A DNA stretch of 64,000 nucleotides. Origin: Euryodendron excelsum (taxonomy: Eukaryota; Streptophyta; Magnoliopsida; Ericales; Pentaphylacaceae). How positions within the stretch are numbered: the stretch's first letter is position 1; every line of letters starts with the position of its first letter. The notes below the pieces were generated by a model. It was not told the origin of the DNA, did no database searches, and saw nothing but the letters and a program-made list of their open reading frames with translations. Positions 10,850-23,915 of this stretch are shown here, in pieces. A program made the position numbers and the translations under genes. The DNA lies in NCBI GenBank assembly GCA_033060915.1, contig CM065379.1, positions 29,563,318-29,627,317 of the forward strand. The letters run 5' to 3'.

Positions 10850-13800
10850 CAGAGCCTCATTCAACGTGAAAGGGGTCTACAAACTTAACCTAAAAATCCT
10901 ATATTTCGATATACAGAGCTTGAGCACCTCCTAAACCCTAGCTTCCCTAGGTTTTCCAAACCCTAGCCACTCTACACAAACCCTAGCCCCCTATACACTT
11001 ATACACTCCCCCATACACTCACACACTAGCCTTCAACCATCCTTTGAAGACTTGAAGAGCTGCAATCCAAAGCTTGAAGACAACTCTTGAAGACTGAAGG
11101 TGAAGATCAAGACGAAGACATAAGACCGAAGACAGTGTGGCGGGCAAAATAAACAAGACATACGGTAGGCTCTCAATTTAAATTTTCGCACTTCCCCCCT
11201 CTCTCTTCTCTCTCCTAACCCACTTGGGTTTTCTCTATTTTAATCCCCCATCTCTTTCCCCCCTTTCTTTGCATGCTTGAAACAAGGAGATTCCCGGTCC
11301 ATGTGTAGGATTGGACTATTGGAGAGTCACCGTGTCGGGGGCTTTCTTCTAGTCTAACGAAAGACCACGTGGGTTCGGCCCCCTTGATTATGTGGTGAAC
11401 CCTTAACCTTGTATGTTCACGACCCCAAATTGCTATTGTGCATATCATAGTCTTGCATCTTCCAAAAACCGTTTTCAAAGTTGTTTTTGAAAACGTTTTC
11501 AAACTTGTTTTCAAAATTGCATCAAAATCTCTTTTTCAAAAACTTGTTTTCAAAACCACAATTCTAGGGTGATTCTAGCCTTTCCATGGCTAGGGTTGCT
11601 TTAGGAAAGTGTTACATTAAAAGTGACCTTTTTGATCTATATTTTCTAATCTTATTGTTTTCCAAAACCACTTTCTTAAAGTGGTTCTAGCCCTCTTATG
11701 GCTAGAATCGCTTTAGGAAAGTGAGACGTTTTCATACTTTCCAAAAAACTCTCTCTTCAAAAATCCCTTCCTAAAAATCTCTTTTTCAACATACTTTCCT
11801 AAAACTCTCCGTTTCAAAATTGTTTTCAAAAACTCCCTCCAAAATCTATTTTCCAAAGCTTCCTTTTTCAACTCTTTTCCAAAAAACTCCCTTTCCTAAA
11901 AATTCACTTTCTAAAAACGCTCCCTAAAAATCTTTCTAAAAACTCTCTTTTCGAAACTCTTCCCTCTAGAAACTCCTCCCTAGGGTTCTCTTCTAGAAAA
12001 CGCATTTTTCAAAAAACTCTTTTCTTAGAGCCCAAGTCAAGTCCTAGAACCTACAATTAGGAAACCCTAATTTTCTTCCCAAAAATATGGTTTTCAAACT
12101 TTGCCTCAAACCTAGGTTTCCAAAATCTCTTGTTTTCACGTCCAAACTATACATGTTTCCAAAACCTCTTTTCTACGTCAAAACTATGATTTTCCAAATC
12201 TAGGGTTTTTAGAATCTCCTTTCCAAATCCTTACCAAATCCTATCTTCCCTTTAGAAAACCGAATCAAATCTCCCCATTTAGGAAACTAGATCCCGTCCT
12301 CTGTTTTTGGAAACAAAATCCAACCTTTCTCTTTTAGAAACCAAATCCAATCCCTTCCTAATCTAAACCTTTCCTAATTCAATTCCTTCCTAAACCATAA
12401 GTTTCCTAAACCTAAACTTTAAACCTTTCCTTAAATTTCAAAATCCAACTCTTTTCTAATTCAAATCCTTCCTAAACTTCTACTTTCCTAAATCTTAAGT
12501 TTCCAAAAACTTGAACATAAAAATCTTTCCTAATTCAACCCTTTCCTAATTCTACCTTCTTTTCAAATCTGAACTTTTCAAACCTAAGTTTTCAAACTTT
12601 TCCTAAACTCAAACCTTTCCTAATTTCAAGATTTTCTAAAATTCAAACTCTAAAACTTTCTAAATCTTAAAATTTCTAAATTTCAAATCTTTCTGAAATC
12701 AAAGCTTTCTAAATTTGAAACTTTCTCAAGTTAAAATTTTCTAAACTTCCAAACTTTCTAAATTCTAAACTTTCCAAAACTTCAAAATCTTTCTAAATCT
12801 TAGGCTTTTCTAAACTCAAAACTTTCTTAATTCAAACATTTCCTAAACTGAAAACTTTCCTTTTTCAAACCTTTCCTAAAACGAAACTTTCTTATTTTCA
12901 AAACTTCCTTGTTTTCAAAGCTTTCCAAATTCAAAACTTCCCTTTTTCAAAACATTACAAAATTCAAAACTTTCTTAACTTGAAACTTTCTAAATTCTAA
13001 GCCTTTTTTAAACTAAACTTTTCCTAATTCAAAAACATTTCTAAATTCAATACCTTCCTATTTCAAAACTTTCCTAAAGTGAAAACTTTCCTAAACCTAA
13101 AACAATCCTAATTCAAAACTTTCCTAAAACAACACTTTCCTAAGTTGAAACTTTCTTAATTCAAAACTTTCCTAATTTCAAAACTTTCCAAAAATGAAAC
13201 TTTCTTAAAATGACACTTTCCTAACTTGAACCTTTCCTAATTCAAACATTTCCTAAGTCCAATCTTTCCTAAGTCTCTTTCCTAAGTCTAGGTTTCCTAA
13301 ACCTCCATCTTTCCAAAATAAGTCTAAATCCCTCTTCCAAGTTCTCTCTTTTCAAATCAAAATTCAATCTTTTCAATTCCAAGTTCCAATTTTCAATCCT
13401 TTATTCAAAGTTCAATCTCTCAATCTCCTAATTCAATTTCCAATTCAATCTCCTTCTTCAAATCAATTCTTCTCTTTTCAATTGGACTCCGGTCCGAACT
13501 ACGACTGACCTGATTCCCCCAAAGGGATACGTAAGCAACCTTCATAGGTGCGGTCACAACGCTTTTCAAACTTTCAATTCCACCCTCATGGGTGTGGTCT
13601 CCATATTTTCAAATCTCAAATTCCAATCTATTTTCAAAATTCCAATTTCAAAATTTCTATTTTCAAATTTCTATTTCTAAATTTTCATACTTTCCAATTT
13701 CAATTCTATCTCTTCAAATCTATTTTCAAATCAAATTCTTTTCAAATTTATTTCCAAATCTATTTTTCAATTCTCATTCCTTACGCTTGCATACCATGCA

Positions 13801-14324
13801 TCATATTTTTCAAACATTATTTTTCTAAAGTGAAATAGGATTGACCAATAGTTAGTTGAAGACTCCCATAGATGAATCTAGGGTAGATTGACTTGTAGGT
13901 ACCGAAAGGGCGGGGTAGGGTGATAGCTTAGTGCGTCTTCCCTACACGTAACCAACCTCCGAACCTAGGATCACTAATTTCAAAGACCAAAAGGAGTTAT
14001 TTTCTAAAAAGGGCTAAATGTTTTCCAAAGGTTGCTAAACAACCTGTTTTCTTAAAAACCCTCTCTTGAGGTGGTATTTTCAAATCGTTTTCCAAATCCC
14101 TAAGTGTAGTCTTCGGATTATTCTTAGTTTTTAGGTGACCTAACTCACCTTAATTAAGTTAGGTGGCGACTCCGAATCTTCTTCAAAAGCCCTTTATTTA
14201 AATCTATTTTCAATTCAAACCTAGTTGCACTCATTCTTCTAGAAGGGTGAGTTCTAACGAGAGAGTACAACATTTTTCCCACTTGGGTGAGTATTCCTCG
14301 AGTGCAAAAAATCTGGGCGCGACA

Positions 14325-14850
14325 TGTCCTAAAAAGGCTCGGTCCCCGAATCTTCAAACCTAGGCCAACTCCCCGAGGTGGTGCCATGATCGGTTGGTGA
14401 TCCAAGCGGAGAAACCATCAAGAGGTCATAGGCGAAGAAATTGACACAGCATCTTACCCACAACCAATATACCGTTCCCCCTTTCTAACTAGAAGGGTCA
14501 TATCAGGGTAAAAATGTAAGTGCACGTACAATGTGTGTGTCATTTTTGAAAGTAGAGAAAAGAGCCCAACAACTCCCATTCATCCTGTTCGTCACATTCA
14601 TGCATGGCAATTAATAAAATTTAAACAAAAAGTGCACCTACAAAACAAAGATGCAAGATTTAGTATGTGGATGGAAAACTTAATGTAAGATAATATGAAT
14701 GCATGTTTTTGAAAACAACTTTGAAAATTTAATTTTGAAAATTGAAAGTGGATAGATGTGGATAAGTTAATTGAAGACGCTACATGGGTGAAGGGTAAAG
14801 AGACATGACTATGGCCTAACCCTCTAAGTATCCCCAATGAAGTCGCCAAC
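14325..14850 (-). other. Leader (part 2) and primer binding site of a minus-strand element
   Basis: This matches the leader of element E at about 51700-52238, in the same orientation. On the minus strand the primer binding site is 14848-14831, two bases after the LTR end at 14851. Compared with the E site it has three differences, all G-to-A or C-to-T, as expected from decay of methylated DNA. The leader is otherwise non-coding. Confidence 0.8.
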
Positions 14851-15265
14851 TGTCGCGCCCAAATTTTTTGCACTCGAGAAATACAAACACAAGCAGGAGA
14901 AATACTATACTCTCTCATTAGAACTCATCCTCCTAAAAGAATGAGTGGGACTAGGTTTGAATTGAAAATAGATTTGAATAAAGGGCTTTTGAAAACAATT
15001 TGGAGTCGCCACCTAACTTGATTAAGGTGAGTTGGGTCACCTAAAAACTAAGCACAATCCGAAAACTACACTTAGTGTTTTTGAAAAACGATTTTGAAAA
15101 TAATTCCTCAAGAGAGAGTTTTTAAGAAAACATGTTGTTTGGCAGCCTTTAGAAAACATTTAAGCCCTTTTTTAAAAATAAACTCCATTTTGATCTTTGA
15201 AAACAATGATCCTAAGTTCAAAGGTTGATTACGTATAGGGAAGACGCACTAAGCCATCACCCTAC
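14851..15265 (-). repeat. LTR end fragment (minus)
   Basis: The last 415 bases of a minus-strand LTR (TGTCGCGCCCAAATTTTTTG on the plus strand) directly after the primer site. This makes it the 5' LTR of the element whose leader lies to its left. It is cut at 15265 by the start of a plus LTR; the flank there is CCTAC. Confidence 0.85.
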
Positions 15266-18081
15266 TGTAAGCACCCCATTTTTAACCGCTCGGCAGTCTA
15301 CAGTCTGTCCAAACTTATATTTAAGTCAATGTGGACATTTTCTGAGTCAAATCAACTTTCCAAGTCTAATCCCGTCTATCCATCGCTTCGCGGGCCCACC
15401 AGGCCCAAATAGAGGTAAAATGACCAAAATGCCCTTGGGGGCATTGTTTAGTCCAATTCCAAACTAGGCATGTCTTTCTGAAGACGATAAGTCCCCTTTT
15501 CGATTCCAATTCCAATCCCTCTCTTAAGAAAGTTGATTCCTCGAGATGGTAAGTCTATCTTTCCAGCACGTTTTTTGAAGAAAGTTTCTTTAGACCGGTA
15601 AGTCCCTTCAAACCTGTCGACCAGGACGAGACCCCAAGTCCCTTAGATGGTAGAACGGCCCACCTTTGGCGCCTATTAGCCCTCCAATATAGAAATGTCC
15701 GTTTCGACATTCCTTCAGAGAAAGTTGACTTCTCAGGTGCTAAGTCCCTTTCGTAGCTTCCCGAGATCAGGCAGTCTCGGGAATGAACGCGAACCGTCAG
15801 AGTAGCAGAAGTATTCGCAAATATCGCAACCGTCAGAGTAGCGAAAATACTCACAAACAGGGAATTGCCAACAAATCCATGTATTAAGAGACCGTCGTCA
15901 GAGTGGCGGAAACACTCAAAACCCAGGTCAACATCAGTGCTTGCTAGCCCACTTCGGTGAAAAATAACCAAACTGCCCCAGGGCCATTTTTTGGCACGTT
16001 TCTCGAGAAAATACCTAAGTCCTCAAAACGGTAAGTCCACCCTTCCAAGATTGTCTTCAAAGCAATCCGGCATGATTAGGTGCCTTCGAGTCAGTTTCGG
16101 GCCAATTCTGAAACTTTTCGGTCAAGATGACCATTTTGCCCCTAGGCATCCGAACGCCACGGGAACCACACTGGCTCTGGGTATCAAACCAGTAACCTCC
16201 CGAGAATGCTTTTTATAGTATTCCCAACCTTCCTTTATCTTTTTGGATCATTCTGAGTCAGTTTTGGCAAACCTGGTGCGAAATAACAGTTTTGCCCCTA
16301 GTGGGCCGATTGCCTTTTTTGACCACACCAGCTCTGGGTATCAAACCGGTAGCCTTTGGGAACATTCTAAATAATGTTTCCAAATCTTGGGTCTTCTTCC
16401 GGGATATTTCGAGTCCATCCCGGCAACTTTCTGGCCTGATTGACCATTTTGCCCCTAATGGCCCAATCAACCCTTCCAACAAACCTTGACATCCTTTTTC
16501 AAATCCATTACCCCTGGGACCCTATTCTAAGGGTTCCTGCCCTTTTCCGGCCTTCCAGGCCATTCCCGGTCCCTTTAGTCCTTCCCGGACTTTTCGGAGT
16601 CACTCCTAGTGAAGCTAGGCTAAGAATTACATGGTAGTCACTAGTACAGGCGCCTATATCTTCTTAAGATACATTACTTGCCGAATTAAAAACTTTCCTA
16701 AGTGGTGCTAGGCCAAAAAATGGTCTGGCGCCACTAAGATGTAAAGTTTGGCCTAGCGCCACTGCAACAGGCTCCAGGTTGCTCTTCCCTCTATATATAT
16801 AGAGGCTCTTCCAGCGTAAAAGAGGTCTGCAAACTCAATTTGAAAATCCTACTTTTTGATATACAGAGCTCGTAGCCTCATTAAACCCTAGTCTCCTTAG
16901 GTTTTCCCAAACCCTAGCCTCTTATACACTCATACACTCTCATATACTCATACACTAGTCTCAAACCCACCATTGAAGACTCGGATTGCTGCAACTATGA
17001 AGTTTTGAAGATTGAAGACAAACTCTTGAAGACTGAAGCGCAGACCGAAGCGAAACAAACAAAGCAAAGCGCGCAAAGCTAAGCAAAATAAAGAAGACAC
17101 TAGGTAGGCTTCTTATTTACGTTTACGCATCTTCCCCCTCTCTCTTCTCCCTCTGAACCCACTTGGGTTTTCTTCTATTTTAATCCCCTATCTTCTTCCC
17201 CCCCTTTCTTGCATGCTTGAAACAAGGGATTTCCCGATCCATGTGTAGGATTAGGTTATTGGAGGATCACTATGTCGGGAGCTTTCTTTTAGTCTAATCG
17301 AAGACCACGTGGGTTCGGCCTCCTTGTTTATGTGGTGAAATCTTTAACCTTATATGTTTATGACCCCAACTTGCATTGTGCATATCATGATCTTGCATTC
17401 TTCCAAAATTCCTTTTCAAACTTGTTTTCAAAAGCTTGCATCAAAACTGTTTTCAAAATTTGCATCGAAATCTTCTTTTTCAAAACTTGTTTTCAAAATC
17501 ACAATTTTATAGTGATTCTAGCCTTTTCATGGCTAGGGTTTCTTTGGGAAAGTGTTACATTTAAAGTGACCAATATGGTCTATATATTTTCAAAACATTA
17601 TTGTTTTCAAAACCACTATCTTAAAGTGGTTCTAATCTTCTCATGGTTAGAATTGCTTTAGGAAAGTGAGATGTTTTCTGTATTTTCTAAAAACTCTTTT
17701 TTCAAATCTCTCGCTCTAAAATCTCTTTTCTAACATACTTTTTAAAAACTCTTTTTAAATCCCTTTCCAAAATTGTTTTCAAAAGCTCCCTCCAAAAATC
17801 AATTTTTCAAAACTCTTTCCCAAAACGTTTTCCTCAAAGTTCACTTTCCTAAAAACGCTCCTTAAGTTTCCTTCTTAGAAAACTCTTTGCAAAAATCTCT
17901 TTCCTAAGAACTCCTTCCAAAATCTTCTTTCCAAAAACTCTCCTTTCAAAACTCACTTTCTAAAAACTCCTCTTTAGGATTTCCTTCTAAAAACTCCCTT
18001 TCTAAAAACTCACTTTCCAAAAATCTCTTTCCTTAGAGTCCAAGTTAAACCCTAGAACCCACAATTAGGAAACCCTATTTT
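15266..18081 (+). repeat. Truncated LTR (plus), joined to leader
   Basis: Begins TGTAAGCACCCC and keeps U3, the promoter and the first part of the low-complexity tract, then stops near 18081 and joins a 24-base leader scrap. The LTR end, primer site and proximal leader are deleted. The inverted repeat array is damaged: only the TATA-proximal unit and parts of the others remain. Confidence 0.8.
16754..16800 (+). promoter_or_regulatory. Remnant inverted repeat and TATA box
   Basis: The proximal unit (TAGCGCCACTGCAACAGGCTCCA in form) starts at 16754. A TATATATA box starts at 16792, exactly 38 bp later, although the distal units are deleted. Confidence 0.7.
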
Positions 18082-18105
18082 CCTCGACATCAAATCCAAC
18101 GAAGG
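18082..18105 (+). other. 24-bp leader scrap flanking element O
   Basis: These bases (CCTCGACATCAAATCC...) are identical to leader positions 22474-22497 inside element O. They belong to the element of the truncated LTR at 15266, and show that O inserted into that element's leader. The possible target duplication is GAAGG (18101-18105); its partner is outside the window. Confidence 0.75.
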
Positions 18106-21100
18106 TGTAAGCACCCCATTTTTTATCACTCGGCAGTCTACGGTCCGTCTAGACTTGTACTCAAGTCAATATGGACGTATTCCAATCGAAATCAACTCTC
18201 TAAGTCTAATCCTGTCTATTCATCGCTTCGCAGGCCCTGCTAAGCCTGAACAGAGGTAAAATGACTGAAATGCCCTTAGGGGCATTGTTCCTTTCCAATT
18301 CTAATCAGACACGTCTTTTCGAAGACTGTCAGTCCCCTTTCCAATCGGGCACGTCTTTTCGAAGACGGTAAGTCCCCTTTCCAATCAGGCGCGTCTTTTC
18401 GAAGACGATAAGTCTCCTTTCCAATCAGGCACGTCTTTCTAAAGACGATACGTCTCCTTTCCAATCCGGCATGTCTTTTCAAACATGGTAAGTCCCCATT
18501 CCAAATCTAAATCAAGCACGTCTTTTCGAAGACGGTAAGGTCCCTTTCCAATTCTAATTCGAATCCCTCTCTCGAGACAGTTGATATCTCGAGACGGTAA
18601 TTCTATCCAATCCAGCACATTTTTCGCAGAAAATGTCTTCGAAACGGTAAGTCCGTTTAAACTTGTCGACCGGAACGAGACCCCAAGTCCCCTAGATGGT
18701 AGAATGGTCCACCTTTGGCGCTTGCTAGCCCGCTAATGCAGAAATGTCCATTTTAGGCTTGCCTTTCGAGAAAGTTGACTTCCCAACACTAAGTCCCTTT
18801 AGCAGCTTCTAGAAATCAGGCAGTCTCAAGAATGATTGCAAACCGTCAGAGTAGCGAAAATACTCGCAAACATCGCAATCGTTAGAGTAGCGAAAACACT
18901 CGCGAACAGGATGATATAGGGAATTGCCAACAAACCCTTGTATCACGGGACAGCCGTCAGAGTGGCGAAAACACTCAAAACCTGAGTCAACACCAGTGCC
19001 TGCTAGCCCACGTCGGTGAAAAATGACCAAACTGCCCCTAGGGCCTTTTTTCGACACGTTTCTCGAGAGCACACTTAAGCCCTCAAAACGATAAGTCCAC
19101 TCTTCTAGATCATCCCAGAGATGATTCGGCATGATTAGGTGCCCCTCCAGTCCGTTTTGGGTTAATTCTAAGACTTTTTGGTCAAGATGACCATTTTGCC
19201 CCTAGGCGTCCGAACGCTCCGGAAACCACACCGGCCCTTGGGTATCAAACCGGTAACTTCTCGAGAATGGCTCCTACAATATTCTCAACCTTTCTTTATC
19301 TTTCCGAATCATTCCGAGTCAATTCCTGCAAACCCGATGCAAAATAATCGTTTTGCCCTTAGGGGGCCGGTCGCCTTTTCCGACCACACCGGCTCTGGGT
19401 ATCAAACAGAAACCTTTGGGAATGTTCTAAATAATGTTTCCATATCTTAAGTTTTTTTCCAAGACATTCTAGGTCCGTCCTGGCAGCTTTCCGACTCAAT
19501 TGACCGTTTTGCCCCTAAAGGCCCGGTCAATCCTTCTGACACATTCTATCTTCATTTTCAAGTCCAATACCTCCGGGACACTGTTCTAAGTGTTCCTGCC
19601 CTTTTCTTGGCCTTTCGGGCCAATCTTGGTCCTTTAAATCATTTCCGAACTTTTCGGAGTCACTCCTAGTGAAACCAAGCTAAAAATTGCATGGTAGTCA
19701 CTAGTCCAAGCGCCAAAATCTGTCAAAGATACGTTGCTTGCCGACTTCACAAACTTTCCTAACTTGCTAGTGACGCCAAGAGGAATTTTGGCTTGGCGCC
19801 ACTATAACAGGCGCTAGGTCTATCCCATCTTTATAAATACAAAGCCTCTTCCAACGTGAAGGAGGTCCGCAAACTCAGTCTAAAAATCTTAATATTCAAT
19901 ACACAGAGCTCGTGGCCTCCCAAAACCCTAGCTTCTCTAGGTTTTCCAAACTCTAGCCACCATACACAAAACCCTAGCCTCCTATACACTCATACACACC
20001 CTTATACACTTATACACTAGCCTCCAACCCTCCATTGAAGACTTGGATTGCTGCAACTCGAAGCTCTCGAAGACCAAGACAAAACCCTTGAAGACTGAAG
20101 CGAAGACCAAAGAAAAAGTAAGAAAAGCAAGGCGTGCAAAGCTAAGTGAAATAAACAAGACATACTGAAGGCTTTCTCTTTAAGTTTTTGCACTTCCCCC
20201 TCTCTCTTCTCTCTCCTAACCCACTTGGGTTTTCTCTATTTTAATTCCCCATCTTCTTCCCCCCTTTCTTTGTATACTTGAAACAAGGGGATTCCCAGTC
20301 CATGTGTAGGATTAGACTATTGGAGGGTCACTGTGTCGGGAGCTTTCTTTTAGTCTAACCGGAGACCACGTGGGTTCGGCCCCCTTGATTATGTGGTGAA
20401 GCCTTAACCTTGTGTGTTCACGATCCTAATTTGCATTGTGCATATCATTATCTTGCATTCTTCCAAAAATCATTTTCAAACTCGTTTTCAAAACTTGCAT
20501 TAAACTTGTTTTCAAAATTGCATCAAAATCTCCTTTTTCAAAACTTGTTTTCAAAATCACAATTCTAGGGTGATTTTAGCTTTTCCATGGCTATGGTTGC
20601 TTTAGGAAAGTATTACATTTAAAGTGACTTTCATGGTCCATATTTTCAAATCTTGTTATTTTCAAAACCACTATCCTAAAGTGGTTCTAGGCCTCTTATG
20701 GTTAGAATCGCTTTAGGAAAGTGAGATATTTTATATATACATTCCAAAATCTCTTCTTGAAAATCTCCTCCTAAAAATCTCTTTTCCAACATGTTTTCTG
20801 AATACTCTTCTTTCCAAAATTGTTTTCTAAAAACTTCCTCCAAAAATCTATTTTCCAAAACTACTCTTTTCAACCTCCTTTCCAAAACACTCTCCTCAAA
20901 ATTCACTTTTGTAAAAACTCTTTCCAAAAAGCTTCTTCCAAAATCTTGTTTCCAAAATTCTCTCAAAGTTTTACTTTCCAAAAACTTCCTTCCTAAAGTT
21001 CTTTTCAGAACACATTTCCTAAAAACTCCTCTTTAGAATCTCCCTCCAAAATCTTCGTTTCCAAAAACTCACTTTCCAAAAATCTCTTTCCTTGGAGTCC

Positions 21101-22010
21101 AAGTCAAGCCCTAGAACTCACAATTAGGAAATCCTAATTTTCTTTCCAAAAACATGGTTTTCGAACTTGCCTTAAAACCTAGATTTCCAAAACCTCCCTT
21201 TCTACAGCAGAATCATAAGTTTCCAAAAAACCTCTTTTCTATGCTAAAACTATAGTTTTCCAAATCTAGGGTTTCTAAAACCTCCATTTCCAAATCCCTG
21301 TCAAATCCAATATTTTATTTAGGAAACCAAATTCAATCTCCTCTTTAGGAAACTAGATCCTATCCTCCATTTTTGGAAACAAAATCAAACCTTCTCTTTT
21401 AAAAACAAAATCCAATTCCTTGTTTTAGGAAATAGGAATCTTAACCCTTCCTAGTCTAAATCTTTCCTAATTCAAATTCTTCCAAATCTTCTACTTTCCT
21501 AAATCTTAAGTTTCCAAAACTTGAACATAAAAATCTTTCCTAAATTTTAAAACTCAAAATCTAAATCTTTTCTAATTCAATTCTCTCCTAATTTCTTACC
21601 TTCCTAAATCATAGGTTTTCTAAAACTTTCAAATCTTTCCTTAAACATTAAACTTCCAAATTTTTCCTAATTCAACAATTTTCTTAACTCTACCCCTTTT
21701 CAAATCTTAACTTTCCAAATCTAAGTTTTTAAATCTTTTTTAAACTCAAACCTTTCCTAATCTCAAGATTTTCTAAAACTCAAACTCTAAAACTTTCTAA
21801 GTCCAAATCTTTCTAAATTTTAAATCTTTCCAAATTCAAAGTTTTCTAAATTCAAAACTTTCTTAAGTTAAATCTTTCTAAACTTCCAAACTTTCTAAAT
21901 TCTAAACTCTCCTAAAACTTCAAATCTTTCTAAATCTAAAACTTTCTTATTTTCAAAACCTTTCCTATTTCAAGACCTTTCTTAAAATGAAATTTTCTTA
22001 ATTTAAAGCT
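18106..22010 (+). repeat. 5' LTR of element O, truncated
   Basis: Starts TGTAAGCACCCC and contains six 42-bp hairpin half-units (about 18295-18540), one composite unit, a few 157-bp repeats, the promoter and the low-complexity tract. Near 22010 it passes directly into leader. The LTR 3' end, the primer site and the first part of the leader are therefore missing, so O cannot be mobile. Confidence 0.85.
19794..19839 (+). promoter_or_regulatory. Inverted repeat and TATA box of O 5' LTR
   Basis: The proximal unit TGGCGCCACT...AGGCGCTA starts at 19794; TATAAATA starts at 19832, 38 bp on. One distal unit is deleted and the other is reduced to GTGACGCCAAG. Confidence 0.75.
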
Positions 22011-22711
22011 TAAGACACGCGTACTATTTCCCAAAACCACGGAGGAAAGGGCGACTGCTCTTACTTTCATTTATACCTGTCTATTCCTGCTGTTATAATG
22101 ACTGTCTTCTTACTGTTATAATAACTATCTAACTGCTCATGCATGCACGTTTACCTTGCTCTTGCATTCTCTCTCCTTATACTCTTTGCATATCCATGTT
22201 CATGCATTCCATATTCTATGTCAAGACAAGAGTTCCAAGTAACTCAAGTCACTGCATCCTCATGCATATGATCAACCCATCAAGAGTGACACCTAGTTCA
22301 CTCTCCCTTGCATTAAACCTACCTAAACCCTAAGGGTTCCCATGTAACCCTAAGGACTCATGGCATGCATCTCAATTCATCCCATAAGAGGAGCCCCAAT
22401 CCCTCTATGCTCACTGAGTTAGGATTGCCAAGAAGACAAGGGGCAATCGATCAACAAGGTCTCTCAGGGACTTCCTCGACATCAAATCCAACGAAGGCGA
22501 ATCCAAAGACTCAAGAGTAGTCTAGGTTTTCCCTTCGTAAAACTAGATAGGTGAAAGTCCAAAGGAAAGTGTTCCCCCTTCCCCCTATTAAAATGTATTT
22601 CAACTCTTTTGTATCTTAAACCCAAAATTCAATGTACTTTTCTTTACTTGCGAATGAATGCATGGATGGTCAAAGGTTCCCACTTGACGGTAAGGTATCT
22701 GCATACAGGGG
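22011..22711 (+). other. Leader of element O (part 1)
   Basis: Matches the E leader from about 51630 down to 50940 on the other strand. The segment 22405-22618 is the source of a 214-bp copy found at 23616-23829. The leader is cut at 22711 by a solo LTR and resumes at 34130. The reading frame at 22139-22333 is chance; the region is non-coding by comparison with E. Confidence 0.8.
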
Positions 22712-23529
22712 TGTAAGCACCCCATTTTTGACCGCTCAGTAGTCTACACTCCGTCCAGACTTGTTTTCAAGTCACCGTGGGCGTATTCCAACCGAAACCA
22801 ACTCTCTAAATCCAAATCCCGTGTGTCCATCGCTTCGCGGGCCCGTCAGGCCCAAATAGAGGCAAAATGACCAAAATGCCCTTAAGGGCATCGTCCTTTC
22901 CTTTCCAACTCTAATCCCTCTCTCGAGACAGTTTATTCCTCGAGACGGTTCCAATTCAGGCACGTCTTTTCGAAGACGGTAAGTTTCCTTTCCAATCCCT
23001 CTCTCGGGACAGTTTATTCCTCGAGACAGTTCTAATTCAAGCACGTCTTTTCGAAGACGGTAAGACCCTTTTCCAATCCCTCTCTCGGTACAATTTATTC
23101 CTTGAGACGGTTTCAATCCAGGCACGTCTTTTCGAAGACGGTAAGACCCCTTTCCAATCCCTCTCTCGGGACAGTTTATTCCTCGAGACGGTTCCAATTC
23201 GGGCACATCTTTTCGAAGGCGGTAAGTCCCCTTTCCAATCCCTCTCTCGAGATAGTTTATTCCTCGAGACGGTCCGAATAGCAAAAATACTCGTAAATAT
23301 CACAACCGTTAGAGTAGCGGAAATACTCACAAATAGGTCGATATAGGGAATTGTTAACAAACCCCTGTGTCACGACGACCGCCATCAGAGTAGCGGAAAC
23401 ACTCGAAACCCAGGTCAACACCAGTGTCTGTTAGCCCACTTCGGTGCAAAATGACCAAACTGCCCTTTGGACTTTTTTCGAGACTTTCCGGTCAAGATGA
23501 CCATTTTGCTCCTAGGCATCTGAATGCCC

Positions 23530-23915
23530 CGGGAACCACACCGGCTCTGGGTATCAAACCGGTAATCTCTTGAGATTGCATCTTATAGTATTCTCAACCT
23601 TTCCTTATCTTTCCGCTATGCTCACTGAGTTAGGATTGCCAAGAAGACAAGGGGCAATCGATCAACAAGGTCTCTCAGGGACTTCCTCGACATCAAATCC
23701 AACGAAGGCGAATCCAAAGACTCAAGAGTAGTCTAGGTTTTCCCTTCGTAAAACTAGATAGGTGAAAGTCCAAAGGAAAGTGTTCCCCCTTCCCCCTATT
23801 AAAATGTATTTCAACTCTTTTGTATCTTACGGGAACCACACCGGCTCTGGGTATCAAACCAGTAATCTCTTGAGATTGCATCTTATAGTATTCTCAACCT
23901 TTCCTTATCTTTCCG
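23530..23915 (+). repeat. 86-bp duplication flanking a 214-bp templated insert
   Basis: Positions 23530-23615 recur at 23830-23915 with one mismatch (G to A in a CpG). Between them 23616-23829 is an identical copy of O leader 22405-22618, in the same orientation and about 1 kb away. The source is not in the LTR but in the flanking host element, so the event happened here after the LTR inserted. The form fits double-strand break repair with strand invasion of a nearby template. Confidence 0.92.

Larger units (their letters stand above)
9180..14324 (+). mobile_element. Solo LTR (5.15 kb) in another element's leader
   Basis: A complete LTR from TGTAAGCACCCC to GGGCGCGACA, with no internal region attached on either side. 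The flanks are CGTCC (9175-9179) and TGTCC (14325-14329), a 5-bp target duplication with one mismatch. Removing it restores the leader as in element E (GCGTCCTAAAAAGG). Solo LTRs form by recombination between the two LTRs of one element. It contains hairpin repeats at 9380-9722, 29-bp repeats, 157-bp repeats, and low complexity at about 11460-13480. Confidence 0.9.

Noticed and set aside
22139..22333. Small reading frame in the O leader, repeated on the minus strand at 51314-51520
   Set aside because: Present in both leaders, but the frames differ in ends and have no known domain; probably the leader's composition.
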